Source: Hymenobacter plasmatis (GTDB taxonomy: Bacteria; Bacteroidota; Bacteroidia; Cytophagales; Hymenobacteraceae). From it: 64,000 nt of DNA. The stretch spans positions 85,317 through 149,316 of the forward strand of contig NZ_JAJFAW010000012.1 in the NCBI RefSeq assembly GCF_020711255.1. The letters run 5' to 3'. This document shows, piece after piece, positions 9,601-17,347 of this stretch. The notes beneath the pieces were generated by a model, which was not told the origin of the DNA, did not search any database, and saw nothing but the letters and a program-made list of their open reading frames with translations. A program made the position numbers and the translations under genes. Position 1 is the first letter of the stretch; each line of letters opens with the position of its first letter.

Positions 9601-9897
9601 GGCACCTCGCTGTTCATCATCAGCGAAGGAGAGGTAGGGATTTTCGATGGCTCCCACCACCTGACCACCTTCCGCAAAGGCGAGTTCTTCGGGGAACTGG
9701 CTCTGCTCGACGCCGAAGCCCGCTCGGCCACCGCCCAAGCCATGTGTAAGGTAGTGGCCTTCCGCATCGACCAGGAAGACTTCTACGACGTGATGGAGGA
9801 GTGCCCCGAAGTAGTCCGCAATGTGATGCGGGTGCTGTGCCAGCGCCTGCGTCGGCAAAACGAAAAGATGCAAACCATCATGCCAGCTGAAACCTGA
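6691..9897 (+). CDS. Transporter-like / HEAT-repeat / cyclic-nucleotide-binding fusion protein
   Basis: 1068 residues from ATG 6691; a frame extension to TTG 6640 looks unlikely. Residues about 1-440 hold some ten to twelve membrane helices arranged like an MFS or ATP/ADP-translocase (NTT) transporter. Residues about 470-860 are HEAT-like helical repeats (VRYRVLSVVGQS, VRKGAIRGRL, LAALALVDLL). The C-terminal 140 residues form a cyclic-nucleotide-binding domain whose phosphate-binding cassette GEFFGELALLDAEARSATA starts at residue 997. The architecture suggests transport or scaffolding gated by cAMP or cGMP. A nucleotide cyclase lies about 2.2 kb downstream. Domain order is seen; substrate and ligand are not known. 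Confidence 0.85.
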   Translation: MEKWYRFLGVRPSETKTVWLFFVHNFLLGIGTILVYVAANVLLLAEHPERNLPLAYCAGAVAMMVVGRLYAYYERKLQLSSLAVRTLMVTVVLTLVLGLVLLRGPSVVAAVAIMTGYRLIYLLTNLEFWGMSSVVFNVRQGRRLFSVISSGDMPAKALGAVLTIFVHAHNALYALLLTASAFYLLALFIQRATFRAQTVVARPGPVRESGRELTPLFRQFFGASPLVRAMGLSLTAIAAVAVGVEYLFFVNVKYKLQDQTTILQYVGGVLALTYMLAMLFKLGFSRHSLDRLGVRWTLALLPLLAFAGVLLFGVLQSAHMGPSALMAYFGGLYLVLEVLRRAVFEPVFLVLLQPLAAPERLEGHSLVKGFYEPLGLGLGGLLLLGLPQLPELNLWVPFVWMGLLLLGSVFLLQRTYWTYIDELKRTLGLRFTTDAASDSALHFQPETEYNGSRISPTDAIQAIDYLHKAEAAAVVKHAEHLLKHTDSRVRYRVLSVVGQSADVALLRRLAMADPDPALRETASELASRHPESTDLLEHPDLAVRKGAIRGRLETTPTDAPARASLAAIVASDETSSRLAALALVDLLTPEQQVELVTTSLCNPDPMVVSAAVQAAAETSNQALMEQLIALLRIKAVQKYATTGLVKIGAASLPLLKQALARETDSRGFQSLAQVCAHLATPAARQLLVELAQGPNLVGRAAALRALSSFATEAADTPLFQRLVEEEMRLAQQLLHGMVNANAELRAALRYELRKGQQRIFGLLAQVYERQPILDAQRGVAHTAGERQANALEMLDNLIPRPLYHGLQAMLDVGRLRDKVRKFDDLLGPTKASESIQTVIVRGGTAAFSIWTISLALQQWHPQPDTVAYLYPHLESTNLLIQENATAVLRQLPIQRPAAYDQLISLFPSVASLLMSPQGPTSSVSARERVLMLKGTTLFAETPENVLSTIMPIMKEVAFQPEQQIFAKGHLGTSLFIISEGEVGIFDGSHHLTTFRKGEFFGELALLDAEARSATAQAMCKVVAFRIDQEDFYDVMEECPEVVRNVMRVLCQRLRRQNEKMQTIMPAET

Positions 9898-9955
9898 TGG
9901 GCCGAAATGGCAAACGCCCCGTTTTCCGGTGCGATAGGTAAGCATCATTGCAAAA

Positions 9956-9997
9956 CACTACGGCCTTTCCGATTAGGGGATGGCCGTAGTGGTTTTT
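9956..9997 (+). terminator. Rho-independent terminator after the transporter fusion
   Basis: A perfect 10-bp stem (CACTACGGCC at 9956-9965 with GGCCGTAGTG at 9982-9991) encloses a 16-base loop and is followed by GTTTTT. It lies 59 bp after the stop codon at 9897 and before the oxidoreductase gene, so it probably separates the two transcripts. Confidence 0.75.
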
Positions 9998-10103
9998 AGG
10001 GAAGAAGTTGGCGGGCCGAGGAACATTTCGCGCCTCAGCGGTTATCAACCCCCTCCAGCGCCCCAAAGCATTGCCTCGGCGCAGTCCTTCTTTCCAGTCC
10101 TTT

Positions 10104-11117
10104 ATGAAAACTCAAACCATCGTTTTGGCCAGCCGGCCAAAAGGGGAGCCTACCGCAGCTCAATTTCGCTTCGAAACCCAGGAATTGCCACCCCTGCAGG
10201 CTGGTCAGGTGCTGCTCAAGACCTTGTATGTGTCCGTAGACCCCTACATGCGGGGACGCATGAACGCGGGCAAGTCGTATGTGCCGCCGTTTGAAGTGGG
10301 CGCGCCCATCACCGGCGGCGTAGTAGCTCAAGTAGTGGAGAGCCAGCTCAATTCGCTGCCAGTGGGCAGCGTGGTGGTGGGCAATCTGCCCTGGCAGGAA
10401 TACAGCGTTTCCAATGGCCAGGGCCTAAACCGTATTCCCACCGACCAGGCGCCCATCAGCTATTTCCTGGGCTTGCTGGGTATGCCGGGCCTCACGGCCT
10501 ACTTCGGGCTGCTGGATATCTGCCAGCCGAAAGCCGGCGAAACCGTGGTGGTATCCGGGGCGGCCGGGGCCGTGGGCATGGTGGTGGGCCAGCTGGCCAA
10601 GATTCAGGGCGCCCGCGTCATCGGCACGGCGGGCTCCGATGAAAAGGTGGCCTACCTGAAAAAGCTGGGTTTCGACGAAGCCATTAACTACAAAACCACG
10701 CCCGACATCAACCAGGCCCTGGCCGCCGCGGCCCCCAACGGCGTGGACTGCTACTTCGATAACGTGGGCGGCGCCATCTCCGACGCCGTGTACAACAACC
10801 TGAACAAACAAGCCCGCATTGCCATCTGCGGGCAGATTTCCATGTACAATGTCACCGACGTGCCCGTGGGGCCGCGCCCGGAATCCAAGCTGCTCACCAC
10901 CAGCTCCCTGATGAAAGGCTTTATCGTGAGCGACTATTTCAGCCAGTGGCCCGCAGGCGTACAAAAGCTCAGCGAATGGTACCGCGATGGCAAGCTGCAA
11001 TTTGAAGAAACCATTACCGAAGGCTTCGACCAGATTCCGGCGGCGTTCCTGGGCTTGTTCAAAGGCGAAAACACCGGCAAGGCCGTGGTAAAAGTGGCCG
11101 AGCCCACCGCCCAATAA
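10104..11117 (+). CDS. NADP-dependent oxidoreductase, MDR superfamily (CurA/PTGR-like)
   Basis: 337 residues from ATG 10104 (MKTQTIVLASRPKGEP); the frame is open further upstream, but that part looks non-coding. The N-terminal substrate domain carries LYVSVDPYMRGRMN, a hallmark of the prostaglandin/leukotriene reductase and CurA group of zinc-free medium-chain reductases. The Rossmann motif is SGAAGAVGMVVGQLAK. The family reduces activated double bonds of enones and aldehydes with NADPH. It is followed 52 bp later by a DJ-1/PfpI protein, which may suggest shared detoxification of reactive carbonyls; that link is inference. Confidence 0.9.
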   Translation: MKTQTIVLASRPKGEPTAAQFRFETQELPPLQAGQVLLKTLYVSVDPYMRGRMNAGKSYVPPFEVGAPITGGVVAQVVESQLNSLPVGSVVVGNLPWQEYSVSNGQGLNRIPTDQAPISYFLGLLGMPGLTAYFGLLDICQPKAGETVVVSGAAGAVGMVVGQLAKIQGARVIGTAGSDEKVAYLKKLGFDEAINYKTTPDINQALAAAAPNGVDCYFDNVGGAISDAVYNNLNKQARIAICGQISMYNVTDVPVGPRPESKLLTTSSLMKGFIVSDYFSQWPAGVQKLSEWYRDGKLQFEETITEGFDQIPAAFLGLFKGENTGKAVVKVAEPTAQ

Positions 11118-11169
11118 TCATCCGAGCTACCTCACATTTCCAACAATTCCACCTTTTACACTGACGATT

Positions 11170-11850
11170 ATGAATATCCTGATGGTGCTGACCTCGCACG
11201 ACCAACTGGGCAACACGGGCAAGAAAACTGGCTTCTGGCTGGAAGAATTTGCTGCGCCGTACTACGTGTTCAAAGATGCCGGCGCCACACTGACCCTGGC
11301 CTCGCCCAAGGGCGGCCAGCCGCCCCTCGACCCCAAAAGCGACGACCCCAGCGCCCAGACCGAAGCCACCGAACGCTTCAAAAAAGACCCCGAAGCCCAA
11401 CGGGCCCTAGCCAACACGGTGCCGCTGGCCAGTGTATCGGCCCAACAGTTTGACGCTGTGTTTTACCCCGGCGGCCACGGCCCGCTGTGGGACCTGGCCG
11501 AAGACAAGAAGTCGATTGAGCTGATTGAAACCATGCACGCCGCCGGCAAGCCCGTGGCCCTGGTGTGCCACGCGCCCGGCGCGCTGCGCCACACCAAAGC
11601 CGCCGACGGCACGCCGCTGGTGCGCGGCAAAAAGGTGGCCGGCTTCACCAATACCGAAGAAGAGGCGGTGCAACTGACCAACGTGGTGCCCTTCCTGGTG
11701 GAAGACATGCTCAAGCAAAACGGCGGCGACTACTCCAAAGTGGCCGACTGGCAGCCCTACGTCCTGCGCGACGGCCACCTCATCACCGGCCAGAACCCGG
11801 CCTCGTCCGAGCCCGCCGCCAAGGAGCTGCTAAAGCTGCTGGCCGACTAG
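11170..11850 (+). CDS. DJ-1/PfpI family protein, type 1 glutamine amidotransferase-like
   Basis: 226 residues. The start MNILMVLTSHDQLGNTGKKT and the segment GFWLEEFAAPYYVFKDAGA are typical of the Hsp31/glyoxalase-III-like branch. The nucleophile elbow is VCHAPGAL with C133. C-terminal EDMLKQNGGDYSKVADWQPY and HLITGQNPASS fit the same branch. Members act as protein deglycases, glyoxalases or chaperones in the cytoplasm, and the exact activity here is undetermined. It sits in tandem with the CurA-like reductase. Confidence 0.9.
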   Translation: MNILMVLTSHDQLGNTGKKTGFWLEEFAAPYYVFKDAGATLTLASPKGGQPPLDPKSDDPSAQTEATERFKKDPEAQRALANTVPLASVSAQQFDAVFYPGGHGPLWDLAEDKKSIELIETMHAAGKPVALVCHAPGALRHTKAADGTPLVRGKKVAGFTNTEEEAVQLTNVVPFLVEDMLKQNGGDYSKVADWQPYVLRDGHLITGQNPASSEPAAKELLKLLAD

Positions 11851-12088
11851 GTTCAGCCCAATTCCATGCCTTGCCTCAGCTGCTCCGCGTCCGGGAGTGG
11901 CTGAGGCATTTTGGGTTATGGGAGCTTGGGGTGCTGGCGGGTTCTTGGGCATCGGAGGGGGCGCCAGCTGGTTTCCCTTCGCCAAAGTGGTTTCCGGTGT
12001 CGTTCTTCACCATTCTTGCTCCGTAGCTACCTTGCTGCTGTGGGCTGCACGTTGCCGCTGCCGGTTGTCCTCCTATTTCATTCCCCGT

Positions 12089-13009
12089 ATGCCATCCCTG
12101 CAGGTATTGCCCGACCATCAGACCGTTCCCATCGAGCCCGGGCAATCGATACTACAGGCCACCTTGGCCGCTGGCATACCGCACGTACACGCCTGCGGCG
12201 GCCGGGCCAGGTGCTCTACTTGCCGGGTGGTGGTCCTGCAAGGGCTGGAGAGTTGCCTGCCGCGAAACGCCGCCGAACAAGAACTGGCCGATAAGCTCCA
12301 TCTGCCCGCTGAAGTTCGCCTGGCCTGCCAGACCTGCGTGCAGGGAGATGTGGAAATACGCCGGCCCGTGGTCGACGCCCTGGACCTGGCCATGGCGCGC
12401 CAGGAGCTGGAAGCGCCCGGACAGCGCCTGGGAGAGGAAAAGCAGCTGGCCATCCTCTTCACCGACATCGAGAACTACACGCCCTTCGCCGAGGCGCTGC
12501 CGCCCTACGACATCATCCACGTACTGAACCGCTACTTCCGGCTCATGAACGAGGCCATCGCCGCGCACCACGGCTACCTCGTCGATTACGTGGGCGACGG
12601 CTTGCTGGTGGTGTTCGGCCTGGAGCGCCCCGCCGAGGCCGTGGCCGACGCCCTGGCCGCCGTGCAGGCGATGTACCAGGCCCTGGACCGGCTCAACCCT
12701 TACCTTAAACAGATGTACGACCGCACCTTCCGGGTGCGCGCCGGGCTGCACTACGGGCCTGTGGTGGTGGGCCATGTAGGGGAGGGTACCTCGCGCAAGC
12801 TGGCCGCCATCGGCGACAACGTGAACATGGCCAGCCGCATCGAAAGCACCAACAAGGAGTTGGGTACCCAGTTTTTGGTGTCGGAAGCCGTGGTACAAGC
12901 CGCCGGCTCCGAATTGTTCATCCATCGCAGCTGCTCGCGCGCCCTAAAGGGCAAGTCCGGCAAGTACCAGCTCTACGAAGTGCTATTGCCCCAGGCGGCT
13001 GGAGCTTAG
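12089..13009 (+). CDS. 2Fe-2S ferredoxin - class III adenylate/guanylate cyclase fusion
   Basis: 306 residues from ATG 12089; the upstream extension to 11897 lacks coding character. Residues 1-95 are a plant-type ferredoxin domain with cluster ligands C36, C42 and C45 in ACGGRARCSTC and C80 in LACQTC. Residues about 117-300 are a class III cyclase domain with metal-binding D126 (LFTDIENYT) and D170 (VGDGLLVVFG), plus GDNVNMASRIES. This implies redox control of cAMP or cGMP synthesis in the cytoplasm. Whether ATP or GTP is used cannot be decided safely from the visible residues. The stop overlaps the end of a convergent gene by 4 bp. Confidence 0.9.
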   Translation: MPSLQVLPDHQTVPIEPGQSILQATLAAGIPHVHACGGRARCSTCRVVVLQGLESCLPRNAAEQELADKLHLPAEVRLACQTCVQGDVEIRRPVVDALDLAMARQELEAPGQRLGEEKQLAILFTDIENYTPFAEALPPYDIIHVLNRYFRLMNEAIAAHHGYLVDYVGDGLLVVFGLERPAEAVADALAAVQAMYQALDRLNPYLKQMYDRTFRVRAGLHYGPVVVGHVGEGTSRKLAAIGDNVNMASRIESTNKELGTQFLVSEAVVQAAGSELFIHRSCSRALKGKSGKYQLYEVLLPQAAGA

Positions 13010-13434
13010 CGTTGGGCTAAAAGGCGCAGCGTGTTGGGGTCCTGGTGGCCCTGAAAAAACTTGTCCAGCACCTGTTGAAAGACGGGGTTGGCGTTGGGCA
13101 AGGACGCAAACAAGGTCATGGACGAGCGAAGCTTGACGTCGTCCGGGCTGCCCAGAATGCGCGTCGCATCGCTACCAGGCAGCCCGAGCAAAGCCTCGCT
13201 GATGCGCACCAGCCGCGGCCCCAGCACGGGGTGCTGCAGAAAGGCCCCAGCCTCGCTGGCCCCCGTTAAGCCATAATACTGAGCTGTTGAGCTAAAGCCC
13301 AGCCCCTGCAGCTGCGGGAAGATGTACCACATCCAGTGGCTTACTTTTTTGCCCCGCTGGATTTCCGCCAGGGCCGTGGGATAGGCAGCTTCCTGGGCGT
13401 CCAGGAAGCGTTGGAGGGAAGTGTCGTCGCTCAT
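13006..13434 (-). CDS. DUF1810 family protein
   Basis: 142 residues. DTSLQRFLDAQEAAYPTALAEI followed by SHWMWYIFPQLQGLGFSSTA is diagnostic of DUF1810 (calpastatin-like bacterial family). Soluble and cytoplasmic, with no known reaction. It converges with the cyclase gene, overlapping its stop by 4 bp, and is probably monocistronic. Confidence 0.88.
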   Translation of the reverse strand: MSDDTSLQRFLDAQEAAYPTALAEIQRGKKVSHWMWYIFPQLQGLGFSSTAQYYGLTGASEAGAFLQHPVLGPRLVRISEALLGLPGSDATRILGSPDDVKLRSSMTLFASLPNANPVFQQVLDKFFQGHQDPNTLRLLAQR

Positions 13435-13557
13435 GAGACATCATACGAAACTTCCTGCTCAGGTGACCTGCTTCGGGTCGTTCTATCTTGCGGCAGGGCA
13501 GAAGTGCCTGTTAATCAGTTTCTGGCTGGTCTTCTAAAAAAAGCAACTTCGATTCTG

Positions 13558-13565
13558 TAGGTTTG
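13558..13565 (+). promoter_or_regulatory. Possible Bacteroidota -7 promoter element
   Basis: TAGGTTTG matches the consensus TAnnTTTG exactly, 27 bp before the ATG of the small membrane protein. No clear TTG -33 element lies 17-23 bp upstream, so the call is tentative. Confidence 0.35.
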
Positions 13566-13591
13566 CGCCTGTATTTCCCCTCTCTTTTTTT

Positions 13592-13795
13592 ATGTTGCTT
13601 GCGATATTGTTACCCGGCATCTCGATGATTCTCAACGGCCATGTGTTGAAGGGAATTCTCTGCGGGGTGCTCCACCTCACCCTCATTGGGTGGATTCCGG
13701 CTGCCATATGGGCCGTGGCTTCGCGTGCCCAGGATTTGGCCGAGCGGCGCCATCGGGAAACGCTGGCTGTGCTGGCCGCTCAAGGCCGGCGCTAG
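13592..13795 (+). CDS. YqaE/Pmp3-like small membrane protein
   Basis: 67 residues with two hydrophobic helices (LLAILLPGISMILNG and CGVLHLTLIGWIPAAIWAV) and a charged C-terminal tail. This matches the YqaE/Pmp3 layout: LLxxLPP-like start, then Leu-rich helix ending in G-x-I/W-P. Members are small cytoplasmic-membrane proteins linked to membrane potential or stress in other organisms. The usual LPP is LPG here, so this is a divergent member. Stand-alone gene. Confidence 0.7.
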   Translation: MLLAILLPGISMILNGHVLKGILCGVLHLTLIGWIPAAIWAVASRAQDLAERRHRETLAVLAAQGRR

Positions 13796-14327
13796 TGCGC
13801 GGCGGCTCCTAGGTGGGGTTGGGGCTTTCAAGGGTTTGCCAATATTTTGGCAGGCGCGGCGTTCGAAAGGGCTGCGCGGCTGTGGCATGCCTGAAGTACT
13901 CCTGCACGAGAGAGGGCTTGCTCAATTAAACTGGAAGGCTATTGGAGTTAGCTGTTTGAATTAACGAAAGCAGCAAGGTAAACCCATGGGAAGCTCCTAT
14001 GAATTTTGTTTTACTGATAAATAATATTATATTTATCAGAAGGCCTTGCGGTCGAGCAGAGCGGGTTCCTCACCATAGCCCCATCCCGAAGTGGCAGCTG
14101 GTCATAACATAAAATGACGTTAAGGAATTGAGCCAATAAACGGTAACCAACTGCCCCTTTATGGAAGTAGGAAAAGCAATTAAGTTGAGCTAAAACAATT
14201 ATTCATTAGGGTATTGTGCTGATATTTTCCTCCAAATTTGCTTGTTAACCAGTTGTTTATAGGCCTCCGCCAATTTGAGAAGGCTGGCAATTTGGTATAG
14301 GGCTTTCTACTTAATCCGTCGAGCGCC
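13796..14327. other. Intergenic region of 532 bp without a recognisable gene
   Basis: The first 200 bp are GC-rich and the rest AT-rich. I see no ORF with coding character, no tRNA fold and no convincing promoter. The only structures are the perfect AT palindrome at 14014-14039 and one copy of the short motif TTGAGCTAA at 14185-14193. Confidence 0.5.
14014..14039. repeat. Perfect AT-rich inverted repeat
   Basis: CTGATAAATA (14014-14023) and TATTTATCAG (14030-14039) are exact reverse complements around a 6-base centre. There is no T-tract beyond, so it may be an operator-like site or a stem in a transcript rather than a terminator. Confidence 0.5.
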
Positions 14328-15317
14328 ATGGCTTTCCTTGCACCCCTCGGGCGGCGGAGCCGCTACCATGCTTCTGGCCCCGTTGGGCCTGGGCTTGGGC
14401 TCTGGCTCTTTTGCTGGCTGCTGCTCCTGCTCGTGGGCTTTGCGCCCCCCAAAAAGCGCATTCGCACCAAAAACGTCATCATTGTGGTCATCGACGGGCC
14501 CCGGTATTCCGAAACCTGGGGCAACACGCCGGGCTTGATTCCCAATATGTCCACCAAGCTGAAGCCCCGGGGCGTGTTCTTTTCCAGCTTTTACAACAAC
14601 GCCTTCACGTATACCAACTCCGGGCACACGGCCATCACCACGGGCGTCAACCAGCCCATCGACAATTTCGACCAGGAGCTACCCGCCAATCCTTCCATTT
14701 TCCAGCTGTGGCGCAAAGCCACCGGCAAGCCCGCCACCGCCGCCTGGCTCATCACGAGCAAAGACAAGCTGCACATCCTGGCCAATACCCTGAACCCGGA
14801 GTGGAAGGACCAATACCCGCCCTCCATCGATTGCGGAGTGAGCGGCCCCGGCACCGGCTACCGCGCCGATTCCCTGACCCTGGTGGCGGCTAAACGGATT
14901 CTGACCCAATACCAGCCCAACCTGGTGCTCATCAGTTTTATGGAGCCCGATGGCTTTGCCCATGCCGGCAACTGGCCCAACTACCTGCGGGGCATATCGC
15001 GCGACGACCGGTACATCATGCAGCTGTATGATTTCCTGCGCAAGAACAAAGCCTACCGAAACAACACGACGCTGCTCATCACCAATGACCACGGCCGGCA
15101 CCTCGACGGCGTGGCCACCGGCTGGATAGACCACGGCGACGCCTGCGAAGGGTGCCGGCACATTAGCCTATTGGCGCTGGGGCCGGATTTCAAAAAAGGC
15201 CGCACCATCACCGAGCCCTTTAACCTGGTCGATGTACCTTCCACGGTGGCGTATTTGCTTGGACTTCCCTTTCCCCAAGGCCAGGGAAAGGTGATTGAGA
15301 GCTTGCTGAAACGTTGA
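14328..15317 (+). CDS. Alkaline phosphatase/sulfatase-superfamily protein, exported
   Basis: 329 residues. A membrane-spanning signal segment (about 22-40, GLGLWLFCWLLLLLVGF) precedes the metal-site strand NVIIVVIDGPRYSETWGN. The probable nucleophile lies in TNSGHTAITTG, and the late metal ligands in LITNDHGRHLDG. ELP-type residues and GIPFPQ-like endings are typical of type I phosphodiesterase/phosphatase family proteins. It probably hydrolyses a phosphate or sulfate ester in the periplasm; the substrate is unknown. The next gene, 111 bp downstream, is also an exported protein and could be functionally linked. Confidence 0.78.
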   Translation: MAFLAPLGRRSRYHASGPVGPGLGLWLFCWLLLLLVGFAPPKKRIRTKNVIIVVIDGPRYSETWGNTPGLIPNMSTKLKPRGVFFSSFYNNAFTYTNSGHTAITTGVNQPIDNFDQELPANPSIFQLWRKATGKPATAAWLITSKDKLHILANTLNPEWKDQYPPSIDCGVSGPGTGYRADSLTLVAAKRILTQYQPNLVLISFMEPDGFAHAGNWPNYLRGISRDDRYIMQLYDFLRKNKAYRNNTTLLITNDHGRHLDGVATGWIDHGDACEGCRHISLLALGPDFKKGRTITEPFNLVDVPSTVAYLLGLPFPQGQGKVIESLLKR

Positions 15318-15428
15318 TAATCGGTTATGTTTTAAATGCTTTAGCTCAACGGGCTAGGCCGTTCCTACCCGTTCATCGGTTCACGAAGCACGCTGCTCTT
15401 CGCGGCTGCTTTTAGTGGTGATGTTGCT

Positions 15429-16517
15429 GTGATACCCCAGCTTCTATCGGTTCTGGCAAGCCTGAGCCTGCTGCTTTACCAGCCGCCCGCGGCACCGGCC
15501 GGCTGTCGGGAGCTGGTGTGCGCCTACTCGCCCGACAACCCTTTTTTTGCCCGGGACGAGGTCGTTGAGCTAACGCTCGACCTGCCGCTGGACGCAGTGC
15601 TTAATGACCGGGGTGCTACTACGGGGCTCCACTCGGCCGTCCTTTCCTACCGGGATGCTACGGCGGGCCCCAAAACCCTGTCCGTGCAGGTAAAGGTGCG
15701 GGGAAACCGGCGCAAAGACCCCACGGTGTGCGGATTTCCGCCGCTGCTGGTAAAATTCCCACCGGAGGCCACGACGAGCCACATTTTCGGACCGGTAGGG
15801 GAGCTGAAGCTCATCACGCATTGCCTCTCCGATACGTACACGCTGCGGGAATACCTGGTGTACAAGCTCTACAACACCCTCACGGACATCAGCTTTCGCA
15901 CTCGGCTGTGCCTCATCACCTATCGGGATAGCCGGGGCCGGCGCAGCGCCATGGTGCACTACGCCTTCTTTCTGGAGAATGCCGACGCCCTGGCCCGGCG
16001 CAACCAGGCCACGGAAGTGCCGAAACGGCTTTTTATCGGCATGGAAAACATGAACCAGACGGCCATGGCCACGATGGCCGTGTTCCAATACATGATAGGC
16101 AACACGGATTGGTCGGTGCCTTACCGGCACAACATCCGGCTGCTGACGCAGAACGTGCAGAATCCGCCCGTGCCGGTGCCCTACGACTTCGATTACAGTG
16201 GCCTGGTGATGGCCCCATACGCCGTCCCGCCCGAGCAACTCGGCATCACGTCGGTCCGGCAGCGGCTTTTCCGGGGCTACGACTTCCCGCCGCAGACCTA
16301 CGCTCTGGTTCGGGACCTGTTCAATTCCCGGCGCGCGGCCATGTACAACGTCTACTTGGCGTGTCCTTACCTCAGCCTGGAGGAGAAAGAGTTTGCCACT
16401 CGCTACCTGGACGGTTTTTTTAAAACGCTGAATGACCCCAAGGACTTCGAGCGCCACATCGTGCGCGCCGGTCTCCTAAATCAACGGAAGTACACCAACG
16501 TCCGAGGGTTTGACTAA
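15429..16517 (+). CDS. Exported protein of unknown function
   Basis: 362 residues from a GTG at 15429; no in-frame ATG lies near. A hydrophobic signal segment (about 5-22) is followed by a soluble domain. Visible landmarks are VQVKVRGNRRKD, KLITHCLSDTYTLREYLVYKLYN, YMIGNTDWSVPYRHNIRLL and PYDFDYSGLV. The last two recall the catalytic core layout of CotH-type protein kinases (an N/D-containing strand, then DFD), but the similarity is by eye and weak. It follows the phosphatase-like gene and may be co-transcribed. Confidence 0.7.
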   Translation: MIPQLLSVLASLSLLLYQPPAAPAGCRELVCAYSPDNPFFARDEVVELTLDLPLDAVLNDRGATTGLHSAVLSYRDATAGPKTLSVQVKVRGNRRKDPTVCGFPPLLVKFPPEATTSHIFGPVGELKLITHCLSDTYTLREYLVYKLYNTLTDISFRTRLCLITYRDSRGRRSAMVHYAFFLENADALARRNQATEVPKRLFIGMENMNQTAMATMAVFQYMIGNTDWSVPYRHNIRLLTQNVQNPPVPVPYDFDYSGLVMAPYAVPPEQLGITSVRQRLFRGYDFPPQTYALVRDLFNSRRAAMYNVYLACPYLSLEEKEFATRYLDGFFKTLNDPKDFERHIVRAGLLNQRKYTNVRGFD

Positions 16518-16804
16518 GTACAGATGCTTCGTCCTTGGGGCGCTGAATAGTTGGGCTAATTCCAGAAAATTGAGCTGGAGCCAGTGCTTGTCCGCGAGAA
16601 GACCAGGGCCGGTAAACCGACAATGATTCGCTCAAACATTAACCGGAAATCAGCAAAAATTCGGTAAATTAAAGAAGCGGTACACATAGCTGAACGCTAG
16701 CCGTTTATGCCGATATGGCCGCTGAAAATATCTGTTGCCGATGGGGTTGCGGGAATAGATGGCGAGCGTGTGACAACCCTTCACCAATTCTCATTTCTAC
16801 GGCC

Positions 16805-17227
16805 ATGAACGAGCAGCAAAACATCCAGAGAGTTCAGGAAGGATATGACCTTTTTAGGAAAGGCGATATCCAGAATTTGATGAAGCTGTATACCGAGGAC
16901 ATTGAATTTATTATTCCTGGCCCGGCGCAGGACGTGCCGTATGCCGGCATCTACCGCGGGCAGGAACAGGTGCAGTCTTTTTTTGCCAAGCTGCACGAGG
17001 CCATAGACTTCGAACGTTTCGAAACCGTGGAATGCATCGCCCAAGGCGAAGCCGTAGTGGCCCTGGGCTACGCCAAAGGGAAGGCCCGGACCACCGGGCA
17101 AACCAGCGAGGAGGAATGGGCCCACGTGTTTCGGATGCGCGACGGCAAAGTAGAGCGCTTCCAGGTGTACACCGATACGGCCGCGGTGGCGCAGGCCTTC
17201 CAGCGCCGCAGCCAAATGGCGATGTAA
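16805..17227 (+). CDS. SnoaL/NTF2-like protein
   Basis: 140 residues from ATG 16805 (MNEQQNIQRVQEGYDLFRKG). The pattern of helix, then LMKLYTEDIEFIIPGP, then the strand-rich half with EEEWAHVFRMRDGKVERFQVYTDTAAVAQAF is the cone-shaped NTF2/SnoaL fold. Members include polyketide cyclases and ketosteroid-isomerase-like proteins, and many have no known reaction. The 287 bp upstream hold nothing recognisable. Likely monocistronic. Confidence 0.85.
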   Translation: MNEQQNIQRVQEGYDLFRKGDIQNLMKLYTEDIEFIIPGPAQDVPYAGIYRGQEQVQSFFAKLHEAIDFERFETVECIAQGEAVVALGYAKGKARTTGQTSEEEWAHVFRMRDGKVERFQVYTDTAAVAQAFQRRSQMAM

Positions 17228-17347
17228 GCCTAGGCGCCCGCTGCTGCCACGCCGGCAAAATGCTATATTCAGGGCCTCGGCAGCCGCCCGCCTTCCCAAA
17301 GTCGTCGGGAAGGCGGGCCGGCTCGTTCCTTAACGCCCTCTTACGGC

